From: Streptomyces lincolnensis
GTDB taxonomy: Bacteria > Actinomycetota > Actinomycetes > Streptomycetales > Streptomycetaceae
Assembly (NCBI RefSeq): GCF_021173675.1
Contig: NZ_JAIHON010000002.1
Coordinates: 248,001-312,000, forward strand
Length of the DNA: 64,000 nucleotides
Reading direction: 5' to 3'
Below are positions 41,158 to 49,107 of this stretch, one piece after another. Made by a program: the position numbers and the translations under genes. Positions within the stretch are counted from its first letter, which is position 1; each line of letters begins with the position of its first letter. A model generated the notes under the pieces. The model worked only from the letters and a program-made list of their open reading frames with translations, had not been told where the DNA came from and did not search any database.

Positions 41158-42342
41158 CTACGGCAGCGCCAGCATCCGCTCCAGCGCCAGCTTCGCGAAC
41201 GCCTCGGTCTCCTTGTCGACCTCGATGCGGTTGACGAGCTTGCCCTCGGCCAGCGACTCCAGCGTCCACACCAGGTGGGGGAGGTCGATGCGGTTCATGG
41301 TCGAGCAGAAGCAGACCGTCTTGTCGAGGAAGACGATCTCCTTGCCCTCGGGAGCGAAACGGTTCGCCAGACGGCGGACCAGGTTCAGCTCCGTGCCGAT
41401 CGCCCACTTGGAACCGGCGGGCGCGGCCTCAAGGGCCTTGATGATGTACTCGGTCGAGCCGACGTAGTCCGCCGCTGCGACGACCTCGTGCTTGCACTCC
41501 GGGTGGACCAGCACGTTCACCCCGGGTATCCGGGCGCGGACGTCCTCCACCGACTCCAGCGAGAAGCGGCCGTGCACCGAGCAGTGCCCGCGCCACAGGA
41601 TCATCTTCGCGTCCCGCAGCTGCTCGGCGGTCAGCCCGCCGTTCGGCTTGTGCGGGTTGTAGAGCACGCAGTCGTCCAGGGACAGGCCCATGTCCCGCAC
41701 CGCGGTGTTGCGGCCGAGGTGCTGGTCGGGCAGGAACAGCACCTTCTCACCCTGCTCGAAGGCCCACTCCAGGGCGCGTTTCGCGTTCGACGAGGTGCAG
41801 ATGAGACCGCCGTGCTTGCCCGTGAACGCCTTGATGTCCGCGGAGGAGTTCATGTACGAGACGGGCACGACCTGTTCGGCCACCCCGGCCTCGGTCAGCA
41901 CGTCCCAGCACTCGGCGACCTGCTCGGCCGTGGCCATGTCGGCCATGGAGCAGCCGGCCGCCAGGTCCGGCAGGACCACCTTCTGGTCGTCGGACGTCAG
42001 GATGTCCGCGGACTCGGCCATGAAGTGCACACCGCAGAACACGATGTACTCGGCCTCCGGGCGGGCGGCCGCGTCCCGGGCCAGCTTGAAGGAGTCTCCC
42101 GTGACGTCGGCGAACTGGATGACCTCGTCGCGCTGGTAGTGGTGGCCGAGCACGAACACCTTGTCGCCGAGCTTCTCCTTGGCGGCGCGGGCCCGCTCGA
42201 CGAGGTCCGGGTCGGAGGGCGAGGGCAGGTCGCCGGGGCACTCGACGCCCCGCTCGCTCCTCGGGTCGGCCTCACGGCCGAGCAGCAACAGGGCGAGCGG
42301 AGTCGGCTGTACGTCGAGCTCCGTGGTCTGGGCGGTGGTCAC
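41158..42342 (-). CDS. nadA: Quinolinate synthase
   Basis: The 394-residue protein is the longer actinobacterial NadA. Three Cys ligands for the [4Fe-4S] cluster are visible in EYIVFCGVHFMAE, LVHPECKHEV and DKTVCFCSTMNRID. The substrate-binding GHHYQRDEVIQFAD is also present. It condenses iminoaspartate and dihydroxyacetone phosphate to quinolinate for NAD. nadB and nadC are not adjacent. GTG at 42342 is preceded by AAAGGGTG. The divergent neighbour is erpA, an Fe-S carrier, which fits the cluster requirement. A spaced inverted repeat lies in the shared promoter region. Confidence 0.97.
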   Translation of the reverse strand: MTTAQTTELDVQPTPLALLLLGREADPRSERGVECPGDLPSPSDPDLVERARAAKEKLGDKVFVLGHHYQRDEVIQFADVTGDSFKLARDAAARPEAEYIVFCGVHFMAESADILTSDDQKVVLPDLAAGCSMADMATAEQVAECWDVLTEAGVAEQVVPVSYMNSSADIKAFTGKHGGLICTSSNAKRALEWAFEQGEKVLFLPDQHLGRNTAVRDMGLSLDDCVLYNPHKPNGGLTAEQLRDAKMILWRGHCSVHGRFSLESVEDVRARIPGVNVLVHPECKHEVVAAADYVGSTEYIIKALEAAPAGSKWAIGTELNLVRRLANRFAPEGKEIVFLDKTVCFCSTMNRIDLPHLVWTLESLAEGKLVNRIEVDKETEAFAKLALERMLALP

Positions 42343-42379
42343 GGCACGCACCCTTTCTACTTTTCGTCTAACTGACGCT

Positions 42380-42439
42380 ATCTATCATAACCCGGTTCAC
42401 GTCACTTTGACGATGGTCATTGCGTCGATGTGACGTGAA
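42380..42439 (-). promoter_or_regulatory. nadA promoter with a 10+10 bp spaced inverted repeat
   Basis: Perfect arms TTCACGTCAC (42396-42405) and GTGACGTGAA (42430-42439) are separated by 24 bp. On the minus strand an AT-rich -10-like TATGAT lies at about 42384-42389, right next to the repeat. The position would let a bound repressor block nadA. No regulator is identified. Confidence 0.55.
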
Positions 42440-42557
42440 TCCCTGAAGGCCCGTCGAAGGTCCGTCGACGGTCGCTGTTCGCTTCGCCGCGCGTGTGCGA
42501 GCATGAAGGAACAGGCGAAAAGACAAGTGCCGCCCGGAATGAATCCGCGGCCCCGGC

Positions 42558-42592
42558 GGTTGTACCCGTCGGCAAGCAGTCTCCGTACAACC
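42558..42592 (+). promoter_or_regulatory. Inverted repeat in the erpA leader
   Basis: GGTTGTAC (42558-42565) and GTACAACC (42585-42592) are exact complements 19 bp apart, ending just before the erpA ribosome site. It may be an operator or leader hairpin for the Fe-S carrier gene. Confidence 0.4.
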
Positions 42593-42606
42593 CGGGAGAG
42601 ATGTAG

Positions 42607-42963
42607 ATGTCCGTATCGGACGAGACCAGCACCGTCACCGACGGCATCATCCTGTCCGACGCCGCCGCGGCGAAGGTCAAGGCCCTGCTCGACCAGGAAG
42701 GCCGTGACGACCTGGCCCTGCGTGTCGCCGTTCAGCCCGGTGGCTGCTCCGGCCTGCGCTACCAGCTCTTCTTCGACGAGCGTTCCCTCGACGGCGATGT
42801 CGTCAAGGACTTCGGCGGTGTCAAGGTCGTCACCGACCGGATGAGCGCCCCGTACCTGGGCGGCGCGTCCATCGACTTCGTCGACACCATCGAGAAGCAG
42901 GGCTTCACGATCGACAACCCGAACGCGACGGGTTCCTGCGCCTGCGGCGACTCCTTCAGCTGA
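42607..42963 (+). CDS. erpA: Iron-sulfur cluster insertion protein (ErpA/HesB family)
   Basis: The 118-residue A-type carrier has the three conserved Cys: one in QPGGCSGLRYQ and the pair in TGSCACGDSFS at the C-terminus. It hands Fe-S clusters to apo-proteins; NadA encoded next door is a natural client. The ATG is preceded by GGGAGAG. In mycobacteria the homologue lies in the same neighbourhood (Rv2204c). A strong terminator follows. Confidence 0.95.
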   Translation: MSVSDETSTVTDGIILSDAAAAKVKALLDQEGRDDLALRVAVQPGGCSGLRYQLFFDERSLDGDVVKDFGGVKVVTDRMSAPYLGGASIDFVDTIEKQGFTIDNPNATGSCACGDSFS

Positions 42964-42987
42964 CCCCCGCGGTCGTCCGAGCGACGA

Positions 42988-43024
42988 GAAGGCGGCGGCC
43001 CCCTCCGACGGGGCCGCCGCCTTC
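42988..43024. terminator. Terminator between erpA and the acidic membrane-protein gene
   Basis: Perfect 15-bp stem (42988-43002, 43010-43024) with a 7-nt loop in a convergent gap, serving both strands. Confidence 0.9.
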
Positions 43025-43044
43025 GCGCATGTCCCGGTCCGTGA

Positions 43045-44994
43045 TCAGCGCGCCCCGGACGTCTCGGGGAGCCGTGCCCCCTTCTTCTCCAGCGGGATCT
43101 CCTTGCCGTCGGAACCCACGACCTTCCGGTCGCCCAGCGGCTCCTCCAGCTGCACCGTCCGGTGGTACTCCTTGGCGATCATGATGCAGACCTTGTCCCG
43201 CCACGGGGTCTCGGTCACCGTCACGGTCACCTCGTCCCCGCTCTCGCGCGCCGTGACCTTGTAGTCGCCGCACACCCCGCCGGTGTAGGCGACGGTCAGG
43301 CCGGTGCCGTCGGCCGTGTAGCCGTCGACCCGGACGTCCCTCGTGGCCGGCGCCGCGGTCGGCTCGTCACCCGGGTCGCCCGGCTGCGTGCTCGGCTGCC
43401 CCGAGGGCTCGTCGGAGGGTGCCGGGGAGGCCAGGTACTTCGGATCGATCGCCGGATGCGTGACCGTGAAGGCGTCCTGCGCCCCCGCCGCCCGCACCTC
43501 GAACAGCCATGACGGGACCAGCGCCTGCCGCCCGTCCACCACCTGCGACGACAGCCCGAACACGGCCTTCTCGACCGTGAGCGTCTCCCGCGGCGCGGTC
43601 GCCCCGGCCCCGGAGGACTCGCACGGCGCTTCCAGCCGGTCCTTCAGCGGTACGGGGCTCGCGCAGCCGCCGATCCCCATGTACCGGCCGGGCACCCGCG
43701 CCGAGTTCAGCGCCGCCAGCGTCTTCTCCGCGTCCAGCACGGGATACGTGTCGCTCTTCACCGGCGACTTCAGCAGACCGCTGCCGCTCACCACGTCGCC
43801 CTGCGCGTCGACGGTCACGCCGGTCGCCCAGCCGTAGGTGGGCATTCCGCCCACGAGCGGATCGGCGTTCACCAGCCGTTGGGCGCCCACGGTCCGGCTC
43901 GCGTCCGACTTCGCGTCGTCCTGACCCACCGCCTTGAGCACCGGCGCGGCCGCCTTCTTCGCGACCGTCTCGCTCACCGGGTTCCCGGACGGGTCCGCGG
44001 GGGTCTTGGGGCAGACGGTGGTGCTCGTGCAGGAGTCGGAGCCCGGCGCGTAGCGCTGGAACGTCCAGCTGCCCGGCGCCTGCTTGTTCACCCGCAGCAG
44101 CGGTCCCGAGCCGTCCCTCTCCCCGACCGTCCAGGACTGCCCCTGGGCCACCGGTTTCCCGGTCACCCCGAGCGCCGCGGCCAGCCCGGCCACCTCGCCC
44201 GCGGTGACCTGTCCGCCCGTCCGGTACACCGGCGCCGAACCGGGACCGTCCGGCAGCGTCCCGTCGGCGCGGTACGTGGCGCCGTTCGGATCGGGCTCAC
44301 CGGGTGCGACGCCGTTCGTACCGCTGCTTTCGGAGTAGCCCTCGATGGCCAGCGGCGGGGGAGTGCCGTCACCGGAGGCCCCCGACGTCCGCCCGTCCGG
44401 GCCTCCGGAGCCGTCGGAGGCGGTCGTCGCGAAGTACGCCCCACCACCGCCGACGAGCAGCACGGCGGCCGCGACGGCGACGGCGACGAGAGCGGGCCGC
44501 CGCCGCGGCGGCTCGGCGACGCCGGCCGAGTCGTCGCCGGTGGCGGTCACATCGGCGCCGGACTCCTCCGGAGCGGGAGGAGCCCCGGCTTCGGGCCCGG
44601 TCCGGTCCGCTTCGGTCTCAGGGGCGTCAGGGATCTCAGGGGCTTCAGAGGCCTCAGGGGCCTCGGCGGGCTCATCGGCCTCGGCAGACTGACCGGCTTC
44701 AGGAGTCTCGCTGGCCTCAGGAGTCTCACTGGTCTCGGTGGCGGTGACCGGTCCGGGAGTCTCCGCCGACTCCTCGTCACCGGCCGCCGCCCCACCCTCT
44801 TCCCCGACCTCGTCCCGGGCCGCCTCCGCGGTCTCTTCCGCGGTCTCCTCCGGCGTCTCCGTCTCCCCTGCCTTCTGCGCCGCCTTCTCCGCAGCAGGCC
44901 CGACGGCCCCGTCGGTGTCCCGCGGCGTACCGGCGTTCTCGGCGGCGCCGTCCTCCGGGGCAACGTCGTCGTTGTCGGGTCGCTCGGTGTTCAC
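43045..44994 (-). CDS. Single-span membrane protein with long acidic N-terminus, unknown function
   Basis: The 649-residue protein starts at a GTG with AAGGAG. Residues ~1-165 are an extremely acidic, low-complexity cytoplasmic region of Glu/Ala/Thr/Pro repeats (TPEETAEETAEAA, EASETPEAG). One span follows (LVAVAVAAAVLLVGGGGAYF, ~res 168-188), then an exported Gly/Ser-rich linker and an extracytoplasmic domain of ~420 residues with a CTSTTVC pair. No domain is recognised. The topology resembles envelope proteins that interact with the divisome or wall, but that is only a layout argument. Confidence 0.8.
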   Translation of the reverse strand: MNTERPDNDDVAPEDGAAENAGTPRDTDGAVGPAAEKAAQKAGETETPEETAEETAEAARDEVGEEGGAAAGDEESAETPGPVTATETSETPEASETPEAGQSAEADEPAEAPEASEAPEIPDAPETEADRTGPEAGAPPAPEESGADVTATGDDSAGVAEPPRRRPALVAVAVAAAVLLVGGGGAYFATTASDGSGGPDGRTSGASGDGTPPPLAIEGYSESSGTNGVAPGEPDPNGATYRADGTLPDGPGSAPVYRTGGQVTAGEVAGLAAALGVTGKPVAQGQSWTVGERDGSGPLLRVNKQAPGSWTFQRYAPGSDSCTSTTVCPKTPADPSGNPVSETVAKKAAAPVLKAVGQDDAKSDASRTVGAQRLVNADPLVGGMPTYGWATGVTVDAQGDVVSGSGLLKSPVKSDTYPVLDAEKTLAALNSARVPGRYMGIGGCASPVPLKDRLEAPCESSGAGATAPRETLTVEKAVFGLSSQVVDGRQALVPSWLFEVRAAGAQDAFTVTHPAIDPKYLASPAPSDEPSGQPSTQPGDPGDEPTAAPATRDVRVDGYTADGTGLTVAYTGGVCGDYKVTARESGDEVTVTVTETPWRDKVCIMIAKEYHRTVQLEEPLGDRKVVGSDGKEIPLEKKGARLPETSGAR

Positions 44995-45155
44995 CGCATC
45001 GCTCCTTCGGCTGTGCGTCTGTCCCATGACCCTGACCCGACCCTGTCAAAGAGGCGGGCCGGTGGGTCGTATCGCGCATCCCCTTTACGGGGGACGGCGA
45101 TGGGACGCAGCGGGGGAGCGCGCGGTTCCCTGCGGAGCGCCGGAAAGGCGCCGCC

Positions 45156-45365
45156 TCAGTCCCCGTACTCCGACATGGCCTCCAGCAGCCGGGCCGACCC
45201 CGGCGGTACGGTCACACCGTGGATGAGGGACGGGGAGACCGGAAGGGGCACGATCCGCTTGGGGACGGCCCAGTGGGGAGCCATCCGGGCGCAGTCGCCG
45301 CGCAGCGACGCCAGATCGCCGTCGAGGTCGGCCGGAGCGGGAGAGCGGAGTTCAAGGTTCGTCAT
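45156..45365 (-). CDS. Small hypothetical protein
   Basis: The 69-residue soluble protein (TNLELRSPAPADLDGDLASL at the start, PKRIVPLPVSPSLIHGV in the middle) has normal codon use. It has a leaderless-type promoter: TACGGT 6 nt before the ATG. No family recognised. Its expression signal makes it more likely real than most ORFs of this size. Confidence 0.6.
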   Translation of the reverse strand: MTNLELRSPAPADLDGDLASLRGDCARMAPHWAVPKRIVPLPVSPSLIHGVTVPPGSARLLEAMSEYGD

Positions 45366-45371
45366 AGCGGC

Positions 45372-45377
45372 ACCGTA
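45372..45377 (-). promoter_or_regulatory. -10 box of the 69-residue protein gene
   Basis: TACGGT on the minus strand ends 6 nt before the ATG at 45365, without a ribosome site. Confidence 0.45.
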
Positions 45378-45505
45378 GGCACGGTCGAGCCCGCGAAGAA
45401 AGATCTACTATCGGGTAGTTTTCCCCACTTCAGCGCCTCGCAGAGCCCCGCGCCGACCCGATAGCGTGAAGCGTCCACCCGTCTCCCTACAGGAGAGTCA
45501 ACGCC

Positions 45506-46480
45506 GTGCGCATCGCAGTCACCGGCTCCATCGCCACCGACCACCTCATGACCTTCCCCGGCCGCTTCGCCGACCAGTTCGTCGCGGACCAACTGCACAC
45601 GGTCTCGTTGTCCTTCCTCGTGGACAACCTCGACGTGCGCCGGGGCGGCGTCGGCGCGAACATCGCCTTCGGCATGGGCCAGCTGGGCACCCGGCCGATC
45701 CTGGTCGGTGCCGCGGGCTTCGACTTCGACGAGTACCGGGCCTGGCTCGACCGGCACGGCGTCGACACCGCCTCGGTGCGCATCTCCGAGACGCTGCACA
45801 CCGCCCGCTTCGTCTGCACCACCGACGCCGACCACAACCAGATCGGCTCCTTCTACACCGGTGCGATGAGCGAGGCCCGTCAGATCGAGCTGAAGACCGT
45901 CGCCGACCGTGTCGGCGGCCTCGACCTGGTCTCCATCGGCGCCGACGACCCGGAGGCGATGCTCCGCCACACCGAGGAGTGCCGCTCCCGCTCCATCCCC
46001 TTCGCCGCCGACTTCTCCCAGCAGATCGCCCGCATGGAGGGCGAGGAGATCCGGATCCTGCTGGACGGGGCGACGTACCTCTTCTCCAACGAGTACGAGA
46101 AGGGCCTCATCGAGTCCAAGACCGGCTGGTCCGACGCGGAGATCCTCTCCAAGGTCGGCCACCGCGTCACCACCCTCGGCGCGCAGGGCGTACGCATCGA
46201 GCGGGTGGGCGAGAAGGCGATCGAGGTCGGCTGCCCGGAGGAGGAGCGCAAGGCCGACCCCACGGGCGTCGGCGACGCCTTCCGCGCCGGGTTCATGTCC
46301 GGGCTCGCCTGGGGTGTCTCCCTGGAGCGCGCGGCCCAGGTCGGCTGCATGCTGGCGACCCTCGTCATCGAGACGGTCGGCACGCAGGAGTACCAGCTGC
46401 GCCGGGCGCACTTCATGGACCGCTTCACCAAGGCGTACGGGCATGAGGCGGCGGCGGAGGTCCAGGGGCACCTGGTCTGA
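45506..46480 (+). CDS. adoK: PfkB-family sugar/nucleoside kinase, adenosine-kinase-like
   Basis: The 324-residue ribokinase-fold protein opens RIAVTGSIATDHLMTFPGRF, has the substrate Gly pair in RRGGVGANIAFGMGQLG, and the anion-hole/catalytic Asp motif DPTGVGDAFRAGFM near residue 258. Its mycobacterial counterpart in the same neighbourhood (Rv2202c, AdoK) phosphorylates adenosine, so AMP salvage is the best guess, though other nucleosides or sugars are possible. GTG start with AGGAG upstream and a TAGCGT -10 about 40 bp before it. Confidence 0.85.
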   Translation: MRIAVTGSIATDHLMTFPGRFADQFVADQLHTVSLSFLVDNLDVRRGGVGANIAFGMGQLGTRPILVGAAGFDFDEYRAWLDRHGVDTASVRISETLHTARFVCTTDADHNQIGSFYTGAMSEARQIELKTVADRVGGLDLVSIGADDPEAMLRHTEECRSRSIPFAADFSQQIARMEGEEIRILLDGATYLFSNEYEKGLIESKTGWSDAEILSKVGHRVTTLGAQGVRIERVGEKAIEVGCPEEERKADPTGVGDAFRAGFMSGLAWGVSLERAAQVGCMLATLVIETVGTQEYQLRRAHFMDRFTKAYGHEAAAEVQGHLV

Positions 46481-46493
46481 CGTCCGGCCGGGA

Positions 46494-47879
46494 TCATCCG
46501 AGCCGGCGGACCAGATAGGCCGTTCCTCGTTCCGCCGGCTCCTCGCCCACGTACTCCTGTTCGCGCATCTGGCACCACGCCGGGATGTCGAGCCGTGCCG
46601 CCTCGTCGTCGGACAGGACCCGCACGGTGCCGCCCACCGGCACACTCCCGATCACCTTGGCCAGCTCGATGACGGGGACCGGGCACCGCTTGCCGAGGGC
46701 GTCCACGACGAGTTCGTCGCCCCCGACGTCCCGGACGACGGCCGAGGGCACCGGCGCCCCCAGCTTCTCGCGCACCCCGCGCACCGCCCCCGGCAGGACG
46801 GCGAGGAACCTCTCCACGTCCTCCTCCGCCGTCCCCGCCGGCAGCGAAACCCGCACGTTTCCCTCACTCAGCACCCCCATCGCCTTGAGCACATGGCTCG
46901 GCGTCAGCGTGCTGCTCGTACAGGACGATCCGGACGAAACCGAGAAACCCTCCCGGTCGAGCTCGTGCAGCAGGGTCTCTCCGTCGACATAGAGACAGGA
47001 GAAGGTGACGATCCCCGGCAGCCGCCGCTCCGGATCGCCCACCACCTCCACATCCGGCACCAGCTCCGGCACCCGCGCCCGGATCCGTTCCGTCAGCTCC
47101 CGCAGCCGTACCGCCTCCCGCTCCGCCTCCGCCCGTACCGCCCGCAGGGAGGCCGCGGCCGCGACGACGGCCGGCAGGTTCCCGAAGCCGGGAGCCCGTC
47201 CCGACTCCCGCTCGTCGGCGGGCCCTTGGACCGAGAACCGCACCCCCTTGCGCACGACGAGCAGCCCCACACCCGCCGGACCGCCCCACTTGTGCGCGCT
47301 CGCCGTCAGCAACGACCAGTCGCCCGCCACGGGCCCCCACCCGAGCGACTGCGCCGCGTCCACCAAAAGCGGCACCCCGGCGGCCCGGCAGGCCTCGGCC
47401 ACCTCCGCCACCGGCTGCTCGGTCCCCACCTCGTGATTGGCCGACTGAAGACACGCCACGGCGGTGTCCGGGCGGAGCGCGTCCACGTACGACTGCGGGC
47501 TCACCGCTCCCGTACGGTCCACGGCCACCCGGGTGACCAAACCGTCCTCCTTCTCGTGCACCTCGGCCGAATGGAGCACGGAAGAATGCTCGACAGACGA
47601 CACGATCAGGTGACGCCCCACCCGCCGCCGCCCCGCCAACGCCCCCGCGATCCCGGCATGCACGGCCTGAGTCCCGGACGCCGTGAACACCAGTTCATCA
47701 GGACGACACCCCACTGCCTCAGCAGCAGCCTCCCGAGCAGCATCCAACAACATCCGAGCCCGCCGCCCTTCCCGGTACAGCCGAGAGGGATCGGCCCACC
47801 CTTCGTCGAGGGAGGCCAACAGCGCCTGACGAGCGACGGGATGGAGTGGAGAAGCGGAGGCGGCGTCAAGATAGGACAC
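46494..47879 (-). CDS. Cysteine desulfurase fused to a TusA-type sulfur carrier domain
   Basis: The 461-residue protein joins two functions. Residues ~1-365 are a class V PLP desulfurase of the IscS/NifS type: PLP-Lys in TASAHKWGGPAG, catalytic Cys loop SSGSSCTSSTLTPSHVLKAM, and VEHSSV in the cofactor region. Residues ~380-461 are a TusA/SirA domain with the sulfur-accepting Cys in DALGKRCPVPVIELAK. Sulfur could pass directly from cysteine to the TusA Cys in cis, for tRNA thiolation or molybdenum-cofactor use. GTG start with a leaderless-type TAGCGT. Confidence 0.93.
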   Translation of the reverse strand: MSYLDAASASPLHPVARQALLASLDEGWADPSRLYREGRRARMLLDAAREAAAEAVGCRPDELVFTASGTQAVHAGIAGALAGRRRVGRHLIVSSVEHSSVLHSAEVHEKEDGLVTRVAVDRTGAVSPQSYVDALRPDTAVACLQSANHEVGTEQPVAEVAEACRAAGVPLLVDAAQSLGWGPVAGDWSLLTASAHKWGGPAGVGLLVVRKGVRFSVQGPADERESGRAPGFGNLPAVVAAAASLRAVRAEAEREAVRLRELTERIRARVPELVPDVEVVGDPERRLPGIVTFSCLYVDGETLLHELDREGFSVSSGSSCTSSTLTPSHVLKAMGVLSEGNVRVSLPAGTAEEDVERFLAVLPGAVRGVREKLGAPVPSAVVRDVGGDELVVDALGKRCPVPVIELAKVIGSVPVGGTVRVLSDDEAARLDIPAWCQMREQEYVGEEPAERGTAYLVRRLG

Positions 47880-47885
47880 ACGGCA

Positions 47886-47891
47886 ACGCTA
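47886..47891 (-). promoter_or_regulatory. -10 box of the desulfurase-TusA gene
   Basis: TAGCGT on the minus strand ends 6 nt before the GTG at 47879. The -35 region would fall inside the adjacent REP-like repeat. Confidence 0.5.
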
Positions 47892-47892
47892 A

Positions 47893-47971
47893 CCCCCTCA
47901 GGGGCGCGGGGCTGTATCGATTAGCGGCTCCGCCGCGGGGTGCGACCAGTCACAAACAACGCGCAGCCGCC
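47893..47971 (+). repeat. REP-like dispersed repeat, long form
   Basis: CCCCTCAGGGGCGCGGGGCT is followed by GTATCGATTA, the hairpin GCGGCTCCGCCGC, GCGACCAGTCAC and CGCAGCCGCC. It is the intergenic version of the element at 22114-22190 and overlaps the probable -35 region of the desulfurase-TusA gene. Confidence 0.7.
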
Positions 47972-48031
47972 AATTCAGCGAACCACCCCACTCACTAGGC
48001 ACCCCCCGCTGAACCCTCGGAGAGCGTCGGC

Positions 48032-48062
48032 TAGGGTTTGGTCCGCATAAACATCCAAACCC
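48032..48062 (+). promoter_or_regulatory. ctaC promoter region with an inverted repeat
   Basis: A TAGGGT -10 hexamer (48032-48037) overlaps a perfect 8-bp inverted repeat GGGTTTGG/CCAAACCC (48034-48041, 48055-48062). A factor bound there would cover the start of transcription of the cytochrome oxidase operon. The transcript would have an untranslated leader of roughly 105 nt. Confidence 0.5.
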
Positions 48063-48147
48063 CTGCCCGACGCAGGGCGGCGACCGACCACCGAGTTAGG
48101 CAGGCCGCAGCCAATCCGCGCGGGCGAGACTCTCGGGAAGGCGCTAC

Positions 48148-49107
48148 GTGAGTCCCAACGGCTCCGACCGCTCGCCGCGGCGCCCGATGCGGCGGAAGCT
48201 GCTGCAGGCACTGACCGCGGGCCTGGTCCTGGCGACCGCAACCGGTTGCACATACAAGGACTTCCCCCGCCTTGGTATGCCCACCCCCACCACGGAAGAG
48301 GCTCCGCGGATCCTCTCCCTGTGGCAGGGCTCCTGGGCTGCCGCGCTCGCCGTCGGCGTGCTGGTGTGGGGCTTGATCCTGTGGAGTGCGATCTTCCACC
48401 GGCGCAGCCGCACCAAGGTCGAGGTCCCTCCGCAGACCCGGTACAACATGCCCATCGAGGCGCTGTACACGGTGGTCCCGCTCATCATCGTCTCGGTCCT
48501 GTTCTACTTCACGGCCCGTGACGAGTCGAAGCTCCTCAGCCTCAAGAAGGAGCCCGACGTCACCGTGAACGTCGTCGGCTTCCAGTGGAGCTGGGGCTTC
48601 AACTACATCACGCCCGTCGACGGTTCCACCGGTGACGCGAAGACCGACAAGAACCTGGCCGCGATCCCGGACCGGTTCAAGGAGGACTTCCCGGCGAACT
48701 CCGGCGGTGTCTACGACGTCGGCACGCCCGGCACGCGGAACCCGCAGACCGGCAACCCGGGCCCGACCCTCTGGCTTCCCAAGGGCAAGACGGTCCGCTT
48801 CGTCCTCACCTCGCGTGACGTCATCCACTCCTTCTGGGTGGTGCCGTTCCTGATGAAGCAGGACGTCATCCCGGGTCACACCAACGCCTTCGAGGTCACT
48901 CCCAACCGGGAGGGCACCTTCCTGGGCAAGTGCGCCGAGCTCTGCGGCGTCGACCACTCCCGGATGCTGTTCAACGTGAAGGTCGTCTCCCCCGAGCGCT
49001 ACGAGCAGCACCTCAAGGACCTCGCCAAGAAGGGGCAGACCGGTTACATTCCCGCCGGCATCGCGCAGACGAGCCACGAGAAGAACCGGGAGACGAACAA
49101 CCTGTGA
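48148..49107 (+). CDS. ctaC: Cytochrome c oxidase subunit II (aa3-type)
   Basis: The 319-residue protein has a lipoprotein-type signal (VLATATGC, Cys ~33), two membrane spans ([20 protein letters not shown] and [19 protein letters not shown]) and an outer cupredoxin domain. The CuA site is in IHSFWVVPF (His) and [15 protein letters not shown] (two Cys, His, Met). It takes electrons from the cytochrome c domains of QcrC in the actinobacterial bcc-aa3 supercomplex. GTG start with GGAAGG. ctaD overlaps by 4 bp. Confidence 0.97.
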   Translation: MSPNGSDRSPRRPMRRKLLQALTAGLVLATATGCTYKDFPRLGMPTPTTEEAPRILSLWQGSWAAALAVGVLVWGLILWSAIFHRRSRTKVEVPPQTRYNMPIEALYTVVPLIIVSVLFYFTARDESKLLSLKKEPDVTVNVVGFQWSWGFNYITPVDGSTGDAKTDKNLAAIPDRFKEDFPANSGGVYDVGTPGTRNPQTGNPGPTLWLPKGKTVRFVLTSRDVIHSFWVVPFLMKQDVIPGHTNAFEVTPNREGTFLGKCAELCGVDHSRMLFNVKVVSPERYEQHLKDLAKKGQTGYIPAGIAQTSHEKNRETNNL

